DNA from: Cladorhizidae sp. MBARI D1340-BT2
Lineage: Eukaryota > Porifera > Demospongiae > Poecilosclerida > Cladorhizidae
DNA: 64,000 nt
Direction of reading: 5' to 3'
Assembly (NCBI GenBank): GCA_028752905.1
Contig: JAQNBH010000007.1
Coordinates: 40,837,872 to 40,901,871, forward strand
Below, piece after piece: positions 21,661-34,722 of this stretch (its first letter is position 1; each line of letters starts with the position of its first letter). The translations under genes and the position numbers were made by a program. Under the pieces are notes generated by a model. The model searched no databases. It was not told the DNA's origin and saw only the letters and a list, made by a program, of their open reading frames with translations.

Positions 21661-23440
21661 ACATGTCCACTCAGTAGCTAAATGAGGCACTGGTCAAGGC
21701 CCCTGTCAGCTACATGAGGCACTGGTCAAGGCCTCAGTCAGCAGCTAGAAGAGGCACTGGTCAAGGCCCCAGTCAGCAGTCAAGGCCCCAGTCAGCACCT
21801 AGATGAGGCATTGGTCAAGGCCCCAGTCAGCAGCTAGATGAGGCACTGGTCAAGGTCCCAGTCAGAAGCTAGATGAAGGTCAAGACCCGTGTCAGCAGCT
21901 AGATGAGGCACTGGTCAAGGCCCGTGTCAGCAGCTAGATGAGGCACTGGTAAAGGCCCCTGTCAGCAGCTAGATGAGGAATGGTCAAGGCCAGTCAGCAG
22001 CTAGATGAGGCACTGGTCAAGTCCCCTGTGAGCAGCTAGATGAGGCGCTGGTCAAGGCCCCAGTCAGCAGCTAGATGAGGCACTGGTCAAGGCCCCTGTC
22101 AGCAGCTAGATGAGGCACTGGTAAAGGCCCCTGTCAGCAGCTAGATGAGGAATGGTCAAGGCCAGTCAGCAGCTAGATGAGGCACTGGTCAAGTCCCCTG
22201 TGAGCAGCTAGATGAGGCGCTGGTCAAGGCCCCAGTCAGCAGCTAGATGAGGCACTGGTCAAGGCCCCTGTCAGCAGCTAGATGAGGAATGGTCAAGGCC
22301 CCAGTCAGCAGCTAGATGAGGTACTGGTCAAGGCCCCTGTGAGCAGCTAGATGAGGCGCTGGTCAAGGCCCCAGTCAGCAGCTAGATGCGGCACTGGTCA
22401 AGGCCCCTGTCAGCAGCTAGATGAGGCACTGGTCAAGGCCCCTGTCAGCAGCTAGATGAGGAATGGTCAAGGCCAGTCAGCAGCTAGATGAGGCACTGGT
22501 CAAGTCCCCTGTGAGCAGCTAGATGAGGCGCTGGTCAAGGCCCCAGTCAGCAGCTAGATGAGGCACTGGTCAAGGCCCCTGTCAGCAGCTAGATGAGGAA
22601 TGGTCAAGGCCGTACTGGTAAAGGCCCCTGTCAGCAGCTAGATGAGGAATGGTCAAGGCCAGTCAGCAGCTAGATGAGGCAATGGTCAAGTCCCCTGTGA
22701 GCAGCTAGATGAGGCGCTGGTCAAGGCCCCAGTCAGCAGCTAGATGAGGCACTGGTCAAGGCCCCTGTCAGCAGCTAGATGAGGAATGGTCAAGGCCCCA
22801 GTCAGCAGCTAGATGAGGCACTGGTCAAGGCCCCTGTGAGCAGCTAGATGAGGCGCTGGTCAAGGCCCCAGTCAGCAGCTAGATGCGGCACTGGTCAAGG
22901 CCCCTGTCAGCAGCTAGATGAGGCACTGGTCAAGGCCCCGGTCAGCAGCTAGATGAAGGTCAAGGCCAGTGTCAGCAGCTAGATGAGGCAATGGTCAAGG
23001 CCCCAGTCAGCAGCTAGATGAAGGTCAAGGCCCGTGTCAGCAGCTAGATGAGGCACTGATCAAGGTCCCAGTCAGCAGCTAGATGAAAGTCAAGGCCCGT
23101 GTCAGCAGCTAGATGAGGCACTGGTCAAGGCCAGTCAGCAGCTAGATGAGGCACTGGTCAAGGCCAGTCAGCAGCTAGATGAGGCACTGGTCAAGGCCAG
23201 TCAGCAGCTAGATGAGGCACTGGTCAAGGCCAGTCAGCAGCTAGATGAAGGTCAAGGCCCCTGTAGCTAGATGAGGCACTGGTCAAGGCCCCAGTCAGCA
23301 GCTAGATGAAGGTCAAGGCCCCTGTAGCTAGATGATGCACTGGTCAAGGCCCCTGTCAGCAGCTAGATGAGGCACTGGTCAAGGCCAGTCAGCAGCTAGA
23401 TGAGGCACTGGTCAAGGCCCCTGTCAGCAGCTAGATGAGG
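21661..23440. repeat. 35-bp minisatellite with higher-order structure, about 50 units
   Basis: Unit agatgaggcactggtcaagg plus ccccagtcagcagct. A multi-unit block (gaatggtcaaggccagtcag, ...gtcccctgtgagcagctaga, ...gaggcgctggtcaaggcccc) recurs near 21976, 22147, 22461 and 22633, which shows repeated duplication of blocks of four to six units. Non-coding (many stops from TAG in the unit). Confidence 0.95.
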
Positions 23441-23768
23441 CACTGTGTACCTCTTCACTAACCAATACTCTGCCTCCAATGAGTGGCTAAGCTTGATTTA
23501 TGCACTCCCAGGGTTAATTAGCCAGCATGCAATTGACTGGCCATCATGTGCTCTTCTAACACCATGTAGGGTGTCCCTGAAACCAGTGCAGGAATACAGC
23601 ATATATTATGTAATGATAAAAAATCAGGTCTCATGACTTGTATCCACATAGCACGATAATTAAACTCCACCCCCTGAAACAACTTGGGCAATGCATTTAC
23701 AACTGCAATACTGAACAAGTCCTAAATCTTTAGTGGAGGAGTGTCTAGAGTTGTCTGTCTCTGGGCAG

Positions 23769-23858
23769 TCATTCTAAACTCTTCAGGGACTTCAGATCTT
23801 CATCTGTCTCTCTGGCAACACGGACGAGTGCTTCAGCCAACCCAGGGAAGAGGGAGAC
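23769..23858 (-). CDS. candidate terminal exon, 29 codons, unknown
   Basis: Minus strand: acceptor cccttcttcttgaactccag, then VSLFPGLAEALVRVARETDE... to TGA at 23769-23771. The acidic, helix-like composition and the strong pyrimidine tract are the only support. No upstream exon identified; the NLR paralogue lies in the way. Confidence 0.25.
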   Translation of the reverse strand, partial: VSLFPGLAEALVRVARETDEDLKSLKSLE

Positions 23859-23967
23859 CTGGAGTTCAAGAAGAAGGGAAGGATGTGCACACATCATTCA
23901 TTATTCATTAGTTATACAATTACGGGGTTACACATCCATTATAGAGCACACATCCATTATAGAGCAC

Positions 23968-24068
23968 ACTTCCAACCTGCCTCCACCCAGTGTGATGTTG
24001 GTCCAGTGTGTGTCCCCATAGAGCTATTGTCAACCTTCTTCAACCCAGTGTGGATGTTGTTCCATTTT
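23968..24068. repeat. isolated copy of the 65-bp minisatellite unit
   Basis: About one and a half copies of ccagtgtgatgttggtccag, tgtgtgtccccatagagcta, ttgtcaac, the unit that forms an array inside an mS35 intron at 45415-46165. Confidence 0.9.
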
Positions 24069-24236
24069 GTGCTCCATAGGAATTAGTATTGTTATTACAA
24101 GTGGGAGTGTGTACCCAATTACTGGCAACGTGATGTCATGGCAACCAACACAAGACGTTTGGCTGACCTTATAATATTTGCAGGTTAAGTATATAGTGGT
24201 ATTTAAATGCAAGAACTAAACAAAAAAGAAGTCAAC

Positions 24237-25151
24237 TTTCCTCATGGAGCCAGCTCACTCTAGCATGAGCTCGGCAAAGATGCTTCATATAGTGCCTGCC
24301 CACACATGCTAATAATTTGGATTTGAGGGGGGCGATATCTACGTAGCTCCAAGGCCGTGCCCACAGGTTTTTTAATACGCTGTAAAAAAGGTATCATCCC
24401 TATGCCCTCAAAAACCAACGAGCACCCACAGTCAGAGACGGTTGCCCCCAGCAGCAGATGGGGAGGGTGCAATTGTTTTATGATAGACAAGAACTTTGTC
24501 CTCCTGCCTCATCAAGTTCTCTCAGAGGCTGCACACACACCGATACATGGCAATTATGAGGTGCCCCAGGGCAACTCCCCACCAAGCCTAGTAGCGCATG
24601 CTTTGATTGCAGTGGCACGTGCTTTGATGCCTCCCAGTGACACGTGCTTTGATGCCTCCCAGTGGCCAAATATATAGTGTCTGGCAAGGAACTCGAGTAT
24701 TTTTCACTTGCATAGCACACCTCATTGGAGATGGGCTCTGCAGGGCCACCATGCAGACCAGCACCTCCCTCACCACACTTATTATTATGACATAATTTCA
24801 GGGTCAGTCAATATCCCCCCCCTCCCCCCCTCCCCCCTCCCCCCACACATACACACACACACCAGGCCCCCAGAAAGAAACCCTGTATCACATAGCTTAT
24901 TAGATCCCCACCGTTGGACTCACACTCATTAGTGCCCACACAGACTTCACTAAATGGTTTAAGTTGGGTTTGGAATCAAATATGGGTGGAAGGGTCCACA
25001 GACTCCACACACATACTAGCTCCCAGGAAGTGGACTACTAATATATAGCAGCATATCTCAAACTTGGTCAAACAAGAATCTCCGTCTCTAACCTAGTTAG
25101 CAAGCATCTCTCTAGTTCACTAGTACACTGCAGGTCTGTCTGCCACTACAC
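24237..25151 (+). promoter_or_regulatory. 5' flank of the NLR paralogue, with a single 55-bp-type unit
   Basis: At 24241-24268 one partial unit (ctcatggagccagctcactc then tagcatgagctc) is directly followed by the same unique sequence that follows the large array at 4673. The region then parallels 4673-5622: 25-bp repeats (24590-24668), C-run (about 24813-24843), TATA (25041-25048) and the GTCAAACAAGAA...AAGCATCTCTCT leader. Confidence 0.75.
24590..24668. repeat. 25-bp tandem repeat, about three units
   Basis: Counterpart of 4985-5150 with fewer copies (cagtggcacgtgctttgatg, cctcc). Confidence 0.85.
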
Positions 25152-26010
25152 ATGTCTTCCCAAGGACAGCCTGCTCTAAGTGAGTGCCTTCATCTCACAC
25201 AAGGTCATGTCAGTCAATTAATGGAGAGCCTTACTGAAGTGAGTCATTTGTGGGAGGAGCTTGGCATAGCCCTAAATCTGCTTGAACACGTTCGCAAGGG
25301 CTGCAAGAGCACAAGCAATGTCACCAGACTCTGCCACATCCTACAGAGTGGATCCAAGGCAGTTACTCACCTGTCACTCTGATAACACTCAAGATTGCTG
25401 CACTCGAGGGGAAGACAGTTAGTAATCCTAGCATTGCACAAGATGTGGTCAGGAGCTTCACAGCAGCCAGTGGCAGCAAAAAGACCACGCCTAGACAATA
25501 AGGCATTGTCAAAGTGTCAACACCTTATTGATTTGTACTCTGCACATAAAAAGATGGAGATTCCTGCCAACACCTGGTCTCCATCACGTGCTGCCACCTT
25601 CATTAACCTCGCCCTCATTAACAATGAGAACCAAGGAACTGCTAATTATAAATACTCCCTTCGAAGAGATGTGGACGACATCTTGGCAAGCAAGAAAGAG
25701 ATCACGCATGAAGCAGTGTTTGGCCAGTATCAAAGCCAAGCTCTTGTTCTAGTGGAGGGGTGGCCCGGGAGTGACAAGAGCGCACAAGGTGACCAGGGAC
25801 TGGACCACAACAGACCAGGCACTGAGTCACGCAAATATGGTCTTCACATCACCCCTTGAAGTCTACCTAAATTGCACGAAGAAAGCTTGCCAGGAATCCT
25901 TGCCACCTTCTATCAGCGCAAAGAAGTAGACCTTGATAAAGTGTGCGAGGACATAGACAGCTCTGATGGCAAGGGAGTGTGCTTCATCATTGATGGCCTG
26001 GACGATAACC
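25152..26010 (+). pseudogene. NLR paralogue 2, truncated and disabled
   Basis: Same start as the intact gene (MSSQ) and a Death-like domain, then a one-base loss near 25343 (cctacagagtgg against cctcaccgagtgg) shifts the frame. The NACHT part is recognisable, but Walker A is altered (GWPGSDKS in place of GRPGSGKS) and about a dozen bases after it are missing. Homology to the NLR stops inside Walker B (GATGGCCTGGACGA at about 25993-26006), where antisense LINE sequence begins. No LRR part remains. Not functional. Confidence 0.9.
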
Positions 26011-27385
26011 AATGCCGACATCTTACCCTGCTCCACTATCACACATAATACCCTAATTATTCCATATCCTCTAACAACCCAGCTGAGGCAGTCTAAATTG
26101 CAACTGCACACCTTCCTGACCCTGCATGGACCACGCATACCTCTCCACCCCTGCACCATTTGTTGCAAATTTATACAACTTCACCATACGCTTGCCATTT
26201 ATTCGTCCTACCAATCCTTCTCATTTCTCACCTTCATCTTTCTCTTCCACTTACATACCGACCCAACCTCGCTGTTTAGCTCATAATTCCTCCTCAAGAT
26301 CTTCCACCATTCGATTCCTCCATCCTCTCTTAGTTTATTTACAACTATTTTTTGCCAATCTGCTCTGTTCCAACACCTCTAATATCCATCTCTTCCCTCC
26401 TCTCTTCCAGCTTGCTCCACCCCATATCTTCCCTCCAGCTACTGTATGACTTGTACCAACAATCTCCTACCCACTCTCATCTGTGCTGACTTCAACTTCT
26501 TGCAAGCATTATGTCCTCCTGTCCACCACTCGGATGCATACTCCATACTAGGTGTCATTAGGAAGCTCCCATACCATTCTTCCTCTTGTATACTAACTTC
26601 CACTTGCCCATTCACTCTACTCATCCATATTACCTTCCCAGCCCACTCTTTTGCCTTCTTTGCCATCTTCTCTAACTGAACATTACCCTAGCTTCCTATC
26701 AAACCACAGCCAAGGACTTGAATTCTTCAACCTCTTCCAATATCTCTTCACCAATCCTCCAACTCACTCCTGCGTCCTTCTTCCCTACTACCATGACCAT
26801 GTTCTCCTACTATTACACAAAGCATGTACCACATCCAACATAGCTTGCAGGTCCACCCCTGAGTCCGCCAGAAGAACAACATCATCTGCACACAGTGCCC
26901 CACACCAAGAGCCTTCCACCTTAACTCCTAGCTCACTCCAACTTCTCCGCCATTCCCATCAAATAAATATTGAAAAGAAGTGGAGACAAAGACCTCCTTC
27001 CGTTTAAACCACCACCGTTGTTTCTATCCCACTATACATATCCTCACAAGTTCCTCCTCCACTTCATACTGCCTCAACTTGTGCCACGGTCCTCCCTCCA
27101 AACAGTCATATGCCTTGCTTATGTCCAGGAAGGCCAGATATGAACTCTTCCCTCTTCCTCACTTCCACAAACTCCTCTTAACACCAACCACTGGTCCAAA
27201 CATCTCCTCCGACTCCTCAGCAAACCCTCCCAACTCCTCCCCAACACACTTACAAACACCTTCACCACGCTACAACCTAATGCAATCACCCTGAAGTTCC
27301 CTACTTAGTCCTTGTCGTCATCCTTGTGTAGAGGTTAGTAAATTCCTCTTCCAGTTCACTAGAAAACACTCACTCTAATCACCAC
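26011..27385 (-). mobile_element. antisense LINE fragment inserted in NLR paralogue 2
   Basis: Minus-strand reading gives RT motif A (AFLDISKAYD, about 27109-27140), the palm motif as CADDVVLLAD instead of YADD (near 26870-26905), and KVIWMSRVNGQVEV (near 26620), with frameshifts throughout. Same family as 10746-12383. The fragment ends inside the Cys/His-knuckle region and lacks the 3' end that LINE insertions normally keep, so the junction at about 26011 is more likely a later rearrangement than a clean target-primed insertion. Confidence 0.85.
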
Positions 27386-30300
27386 ATGCACCAACCTACC
27401 TACAAATATCAGCATTTGCACCAACCTACTACCTCCATACATCAGCATCTGCACCAACCTTCTACCTCCATACATCAGCATCTTCACCAACCTTCTACCT
27501 CCATACATCAGCATCTGCACCAACCTTCTACCTCCATACATCAGCATCTGCACCAACCTTCTACCTCCAAACATCAGCATCTGCACCAACCTTCTACCTC
27601 CATACATCAGCATCTACACCAACCTTCTACCTCCATACATCAGCATCTGCACCAACCTACTACCTCCATACATCAGCATCTGCACCAACCTTCTACCTCC
27701 ATACATCAGCATCTGCACCAACCTACTACCTCCATACATCAGCATCTGCACCAACCTTCTACCTCCATACATCAGCATCTGCACCAACCTTCTACCTCCA
27801 CACATCAGCATCTACACCAACCTTCTACCTCCATACCATCAGCATCTGCACCAACCTTCTACCTCCATACATCAGCATCTACACCAACCTACTACCTCCA
27901 TACATCAGCATCTGCACCAACCTACTACCTCCATACATCAGCATCTGCACCAACCTTCTATCTCCATACATGCTGCATCTGTACCAACCTACTACCTCCA
28001 TACATCAGCATCTGCACCAACCTTCTACCTCCATACATGCAGCATCTGTACCAACCTACTACCTCCATACATCAGCATCTGCACCAACCTTCTACCTCCA
28101 TACATCAGCATCTGCACCTACCTTCTACCTCCATACATCAGCATCTGCACCAACCTTCTACCTTCATACATCAGCATCTACACCAACCTACTACCTCCAT
28201 ACATCAGCATCTGCACCAACCTTCTACCTCCATACATCAGCATCTGCACCAACCTTCTACCACCATACATCAGCATCTGCACCAACCTCTACCTCCATAC
28301 ATAAGCATCTGCACTAACCTTCTACCTCCATACATCAGCATCTGCACCAACCTTCTACCACCATACATCAGCATCTACACCAACCTTCTACCTCCATACA
28401 TCAGCACCAACCTCCATACATCAGCATCTGCACCAACCTTCTACCAGCATACATCAGCATCTGCACAAACCTTCTACCTCCATACATCAGCATCTACACC
28501 AACCTCCTACCACCATACATCAGCATTTGCACCAACCCTCTACCTCCATACATCAGCATCTGCACCAACCTTCTACCTCCATACATCAGCATCTGCACCA
28601 ACCTTCTACCTCCATACATCAGCATCTGCACCAACCTTCTACCTCCATACATAAGCATCTGCACCAACCTTCTACCTCCATACATCAGCATCTGCACCAA
28701 CCTTTTACCTCCATACATCAGCATCTACACCAAACTTCTCTACCTCCCATACATCAGCATCTGCACTAACCTTCTACCACCATACATCAGCATCTACACC
28801 AACCTTCTACCTCCATACATCAGCATCTGCAGTAACCTTCTACCTCCATACATCAGCATCTGCACCAACCTTCTACCTCCTTACATCAGCATCTGCACCA
28901 ACCTTCTACCTCCATACATGCAGCATCTGCACCAACCTTCTACCACCATACATCAGCATCTGCACCAACCTACTACCTCCATACATCAGCATCTGCACCA
29001 ACCTACTACCTCCATACATCAGCATCTGCACCAACCTTCTACCTCCATACATGCAGCATCTGCACCAACCTTCTACCTCCATACATCAGCATCTGCACCA
29101 ACCTACTACCTCCATACATCAGCATCTGCACCAACCTACTACCTCCATACATCAGCATCTGCACCAACCTTCTACCTCCATACATGCAGCATCTGCACCA
29201 ACCTTCTACCTCCATACATCAGCATCTGCATCAACCTTCTACCTCCATACATCAGCATCTGCACCAACCTACTACCTCCATACATCAGCATCTGCACCAA
29301 CCTTCTACCTCCATACATCAGCATCTACACCAACCTTCTACCTCCATACATCAGCATCTGCACCAACCTTCTACCTCCATACATCAGCATCTGCACCAAC
29401 TTTCTACCTCCATACATCAGCATCTACACCAACCTCTACCTCCATACATCAGCATCTGCACCAACCTTCTACCTCCATACATCAGCACCTGCACCAACCT
29501 TCTACCTCCATACATCAGCATCTGCACCAACCTTCTACCTCCATACATCAGCATCTACACCAACCTCTACCTCTTTACATCAGCATCTGCACTAACCTTC
29601 TACCTCCATACATCAGCATCTGCACCAAACTTCTCTACCTCCATACATCAGCATCTGCACCAACCTTCTACCTCCATACATCAGCACCTGCACCAACCTT
29701 TTACCTCCATACATCAGCATCTACACCAACCTTCTACCTCCATACATCAGCATCTGCACCAACCTCTACCTCCATACATCAGCATCTGCACCAACCTTCT
29801 ACCTCCATACATCAGCATCTACACCAAACTTCTCTACCTCCATACATCAGCATCTGCACTAACCTTCTACCACCATACATCAGCATCTGCACCAACCTTC
29901 TACCTCCATACATCAGCATCTGCACCAACCTCTACCTCCTTACATCAGCATCTGCATCAACCTTCTACCACCATACATAAGCATCTGCACAAACCTTCTA
30001 CCTCCATACATCAGCATCTACACAAACCTTCTACCTCCATACATCAGCATCTACACAAACTTTCTACCTCCATACATCAGCATTTGCACCAACCTTCTAC
30101 CTCCATACATCAGCATCTACACAAACCTTCTACCTCCATACATCAGCATCTGCACCAACCCTCTACCTCCATACATCAGCATATGCACCAACCTTCTACC
30201 TCCATACATCAGCATCTGCACCAACCTTCTACCTCCATACATCAGCATCTGCACAAACCTTCTACCTCCATACATCAGCATCAACCTTTTACCTCCATAC

Positions 30301-33300
30301 ATGCAGCATCTACACCAACCTTCTACCTCCATACATCAGCATCTACACCAACCTTCTACCTCCATACATCAGCATCTGCACCAACCTTCTACCACCATAC
30401 ATCAGCATCTACACCAACCTTCTACCTCCATACATCAGCATCTGCACCAACCTACTACCACCATACATCAGCATCTACACCAACCTACCACCATACATCA
30501 GCATCTGCACCATCCTTCTACCTCCATACATCAGCATCTGCACCAACCTTCTACCTCCATACATCAGCATCTGCACCATCCTTCTACCACCATACATCAG
30601 CATCTGCACCAACCTCTACCTCCATACATCAGCATCTACACCAACCTTCTACCTCCATACATCAGCATCTGCACCAACCTTCTACCACCATACATCAGCA
30701 TCTGCACCAACCTACTACCTCCATACACAGAAGCATCTGCACCAACCTTCTACCTCCATACATCAGCATCTACACCAAACTTCTCTACCTCCATACATCA
30801 GCATCTGCACCAACCTTCTACCTCCATACATCAGCATCTACACCAAACTTCTCTACCTCCATACATCAGCATCTGCACTAACCTTCTACCTCCATACATC
30901 AGCATCTGCACCAACCTTCTACCACCATACATCAGCATCTACACCAACCTTCTACCTCCATACATCAGCATCTGCACCAACCTACTACCACCATACATCA
31001 GCATCTACACCAACCTTCTACCTCCATACACATAAGCATCTGCACCAACCTCTACCTCCATACACATAAGCATCTGCACCAACCTTCTACCTCCATACAT
31101 CAGCACTACACCAACCTTCTACCACCATACATCAGCATCTGCACCAACCTCTACCTCCATACATCAGCATCTACACCAACCTTCTACCACCATACATCAG
31201 CATCTACACCAACCTTCTACCTCCATACATCAGCATCTACACCAACCTTCTACCACCATACATCAGCATCTGCACCAACCTACTACCTCCATACATCACA
31301 TCTGCACCAACCTTCTACCTCCATACATCAGCATCTGCACCAACCTACTACCACCATACATCAGCATCTGCAGTAACCTTCTACCTCCATACATCAGCAC
31401 GAACCTTCTACCACCATACATCAGCATCTGCACCAACCTCTACCTCCATACATCAGCATCTACACCAACCTTCTACCTCCATACATCAGCATCTGCACCA
31501 ACCTTCTACCTCCATACATCAGCATCTGCACCAACCTTCTACCTCCATACATCAGCATCTACACCAACCTTCTACCTCCATACATCAGCATCTGCACCAA
31601 CCTTTTACCTCCATACATCAGCATCTACACCAAACTTCTCTACCTCCATACATCAGCATCTGCAGTAACCTTCTACCTCCATACATCAGCATCTGCACCA
31701 ACCTTCTACCTCCATACATCATCATCTGCACCAACCTCTACCTCCATACATCAGCATCTACACCAACCTTCTACCTCCATACATCAGCTTCTACACCAAC
31801 TTCTACCTCCATACATCAGCATCTGCACCAACCTTCTACCTCCATACATCAGCATCTACACCAACCTTCTACCTCCATACATCAGCACCAACCTTCTACC
31901 ACCATACATCAGCATCTGCACCAACCTCTACCTCCATACATCAGCATCTACACCAACCTTCTACCTCCATACATCAGCATCTACACCAACCTTCTACCTC
32001 CATACATCAGCATCTACACCAACCTTCTACCTCCATACATCAGCATCTGCACCAACCTTTTACCTCCATACATCAGCATCTACACCAAACTTCTCTACCT
32101 CCATACATCAGCATCTGCAGTAACCTTCTACCTCCATACATCAGCATCTACACCAACCTTCTACCTCCATACATCAGCATCTGCACCAACCTTCTACCAC
32201 CATACATCAGCATCTACACCAACCTTCTACCTCCATACATCAGCATCTGCACCAACCTACTACCACCATACATCAGCATCTACACCAACCTACCACCATA
32301 CATCAGCATCTGCACCATCCTTCTACCTCCATACATCAGCATCTGCACCAACCTTCTACCTCCATACATCAGCATCTGCACCATCCTTCTACCACCATAC
32401 ATCAGCATCTGCACCAACCTACTACCTCCATACATCAGCATCTGTACCAACCTACTACCTCCATACACAGAAGCATCTGCACCAACCTTCTACCTCCATA
32501 CATCAGCATCTACACCAAACTTCTCTACCTCCATACATCAGCATCTGCACCAACCTTCTACCTCCATACATCAGCATCTACACCAAACTTCTCTACCTCC
32601 ATACATCAGCATCTGCACTAACCTTCTACCTCCATACATCAGCATCTGCACCAACCTTCTACCACCATACATCAGCATCTACACCAACCTTCTACCTCCA
32701 TACATCAGCATCTGCACCAACCTACTACCACCATACATCAGCATCTACACCAACCTACCACCATACATCAGCATCTGCACCATCCTTCTACCTCCATACA
32801 TCAGCATCTGCACCAACCTTCTACCTCCATACATCAGCATCTGCACCAACCTTCTACCTCCATACATCAGCATCTGCACCAACCTACTACCACCATACAT
32901 CAGCATCTACACCAACCTTCTACCTCCATACACATAAGCATCTGCACCAACCTCTACCTCCATACACATAAGCATCTGCACCAACCTCTACCTCCATACA
33001 TCAGCATCTACACCAACCTTCTACCACCATACATCAGCATCTACACCAACCTTCTACCTCCATACATCAGCATCTACACCAACCTTCTACCACCATACAT
33101 CAGCATCTACACCAACCTTCTACCTCCATACATCAGCATCTACACCAACCTTCTACCACCATACATCAGCATCTGCACCAACCTACTACCTCCATACATC
33201 ACATCTGCACCAACCTTCTACCTCCATACATCAGCATCTGCACCAACCTACTACCACCATACATCAGCATCTGCAGTAACCTTCTACCTCCATACATCAG

Positions 33301-34372
33301 CACCAACCTTCTACCACCATACATCAGCATCTGCACCAACCTCTACCTCCATACATCAGCATCTACACCAACCTTCTACCTCCATACATAAGCATCTGCA
33401 CCAACCTTCTACCTCCATACATCAGCATCTGCACCAACCTTCTACCTCCATACATCAGCATCTACACCAACCTTCTACCTCCATACATCAGCATCTGCAC
33501 CAACCTTTTACCTCCATACATCAGCATCTACACCAAACTTCTCTACCTCCATACATCAGCATCTGCAGTAACCTTCTACCTCCATACATCAGCATCTGCA
33601 CCAACCTTCTACCTCCATACATCAGCATCTGCACCAACCTCTACCTCCATACATCAGCATCTACACCAACCTTCTACCTCCATACATCAGCTTCTACACC
33701 AACTTCTACCTCCATACATCAGCATCTGCACCAACCTTCTACCTCCATACATCAGCATCTACACCAACCTTCTACCTCCATACATCAGCACCAACCTTCT
33801 ACCACCATACATCAGCATCTGCACCAACCTCTACCTCCATACATCAGCATCTACACCAACCTTCTACCTCCATACATCAGCATCTACACCAACCTTCTAC
33901 CTCCATACATCAGCATCTACACCAACCTTCTACCTCCATACATCAGCATCTGCACCAACCTTTTACCTCCATACATCAGCATCTACACCAAACTTCTCTA
34001 CCTCCATACATCAGCATCTGCAGTAACCTTCTACCTCCATACATCAGCATCTGCACCAACCTTCTACCTCCATACATCAGCATCTGCACCAACCTCTACC
34101 TCCATACATCAGCATCTACACCAACCTTCTACCTCCATACATCAGCATCTGCACCAACCTTCTACCACCATACATCAGCATCTGCACTAACCTTCTACCA
34201 CCATACATCAGCATCTGCACCAACCTTCTACCACCATACATCAGCATCTGCACCAACCTTCTACCACCATACATCAGCATCTGCACCAACCTTCTACCTC
34301 CATACATCAGCATCTACACCAACCTTCTACCTCCATACATCAGCATCTGCACCAACCTTCTATCTCCATACA
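27386..34372. repeat. 33-bp minisatellite, array 1, about 210 units
   Basis: Unit cagcatctgcaccaaccttc plus tacctccatacat. Frequent variants: ctgca/ctaca, ttctacc/tactacc, cctcc/ccacc, an 11-bp class with catgcag, and caaacttctctacc. Variant order repeats at long range inside the array: the ccatacacagaagc unit at about 30720 recurs at about 32460, and the segment after it is duplicated for over 1 kb. Because 33 is a multiple of 3, any stop-free unit stays open, which explains the long HQHLHQPSTSI frames. Not a gene. Confidence 0.97.
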
Positions 34373-34722
34373 AAGAGATGTGGACGACATCTTGGTAAGC
34401 AAGAAAGAGATCACGTATGAAGCAGTGTTTGGCCAGTACCAAAGCCAAGCTCTTGTGTAGTGGAGGGGCAGCCCGGGAGTGGCAAGAGCACACTGATGCA
34501 CAAGGTGACTAGGGACTGGACCACAACAGACCAGGCACTGAGTCACGCAAATATGGTCTTCCACATCACCCCTTGAAGTCTACCTAAATTGCACGAAGAA
34601 AGCTTGCCAGGAATCCTTGCCACCTTCTATCAGCGCAAAGAAGTAGACCTTGATAAGGTGTGCGAGGACATAGACAGCTCTGATGGCAAGGGAGTGTGCT
34701 TCATCATTGATGGTCCCTGGAC
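34373..34722 (+). pseudogene. NLR fragment 3 (NACHT piece)
   Basis: Begins abruptly at the end of 33-bp array 1 (ccatacaaagagatgtgg) and matches paralogue 2 from 25664 onward. It covers the Walker A region, which in this copy still reads GSGKST at DNA level, through to the same break in Walker B (about 34720). No start codon, shifted frames and no LRR. Confidence 0.9.

Larger units (their letters stand above)
23441..24236. other. spacer between minisatellite and second NLR locus
   Basis: Contains a candidate minus-strand exon (23769-23858), a doubled cacatccattatagagca (about 23931-23967) and a single copy of the 65-bp repeat unit (23968-24068). No other gene seen. Confidence 0.5.

Noticed and set aside
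1..23440. CRISPR-like repeat/spacer structure in the 36-, 55- and 68-bp arrays
   Set aside because: There are no unique spacers, since whole units repeat. The genes show a eukaryotic genome and no cas genes are present.
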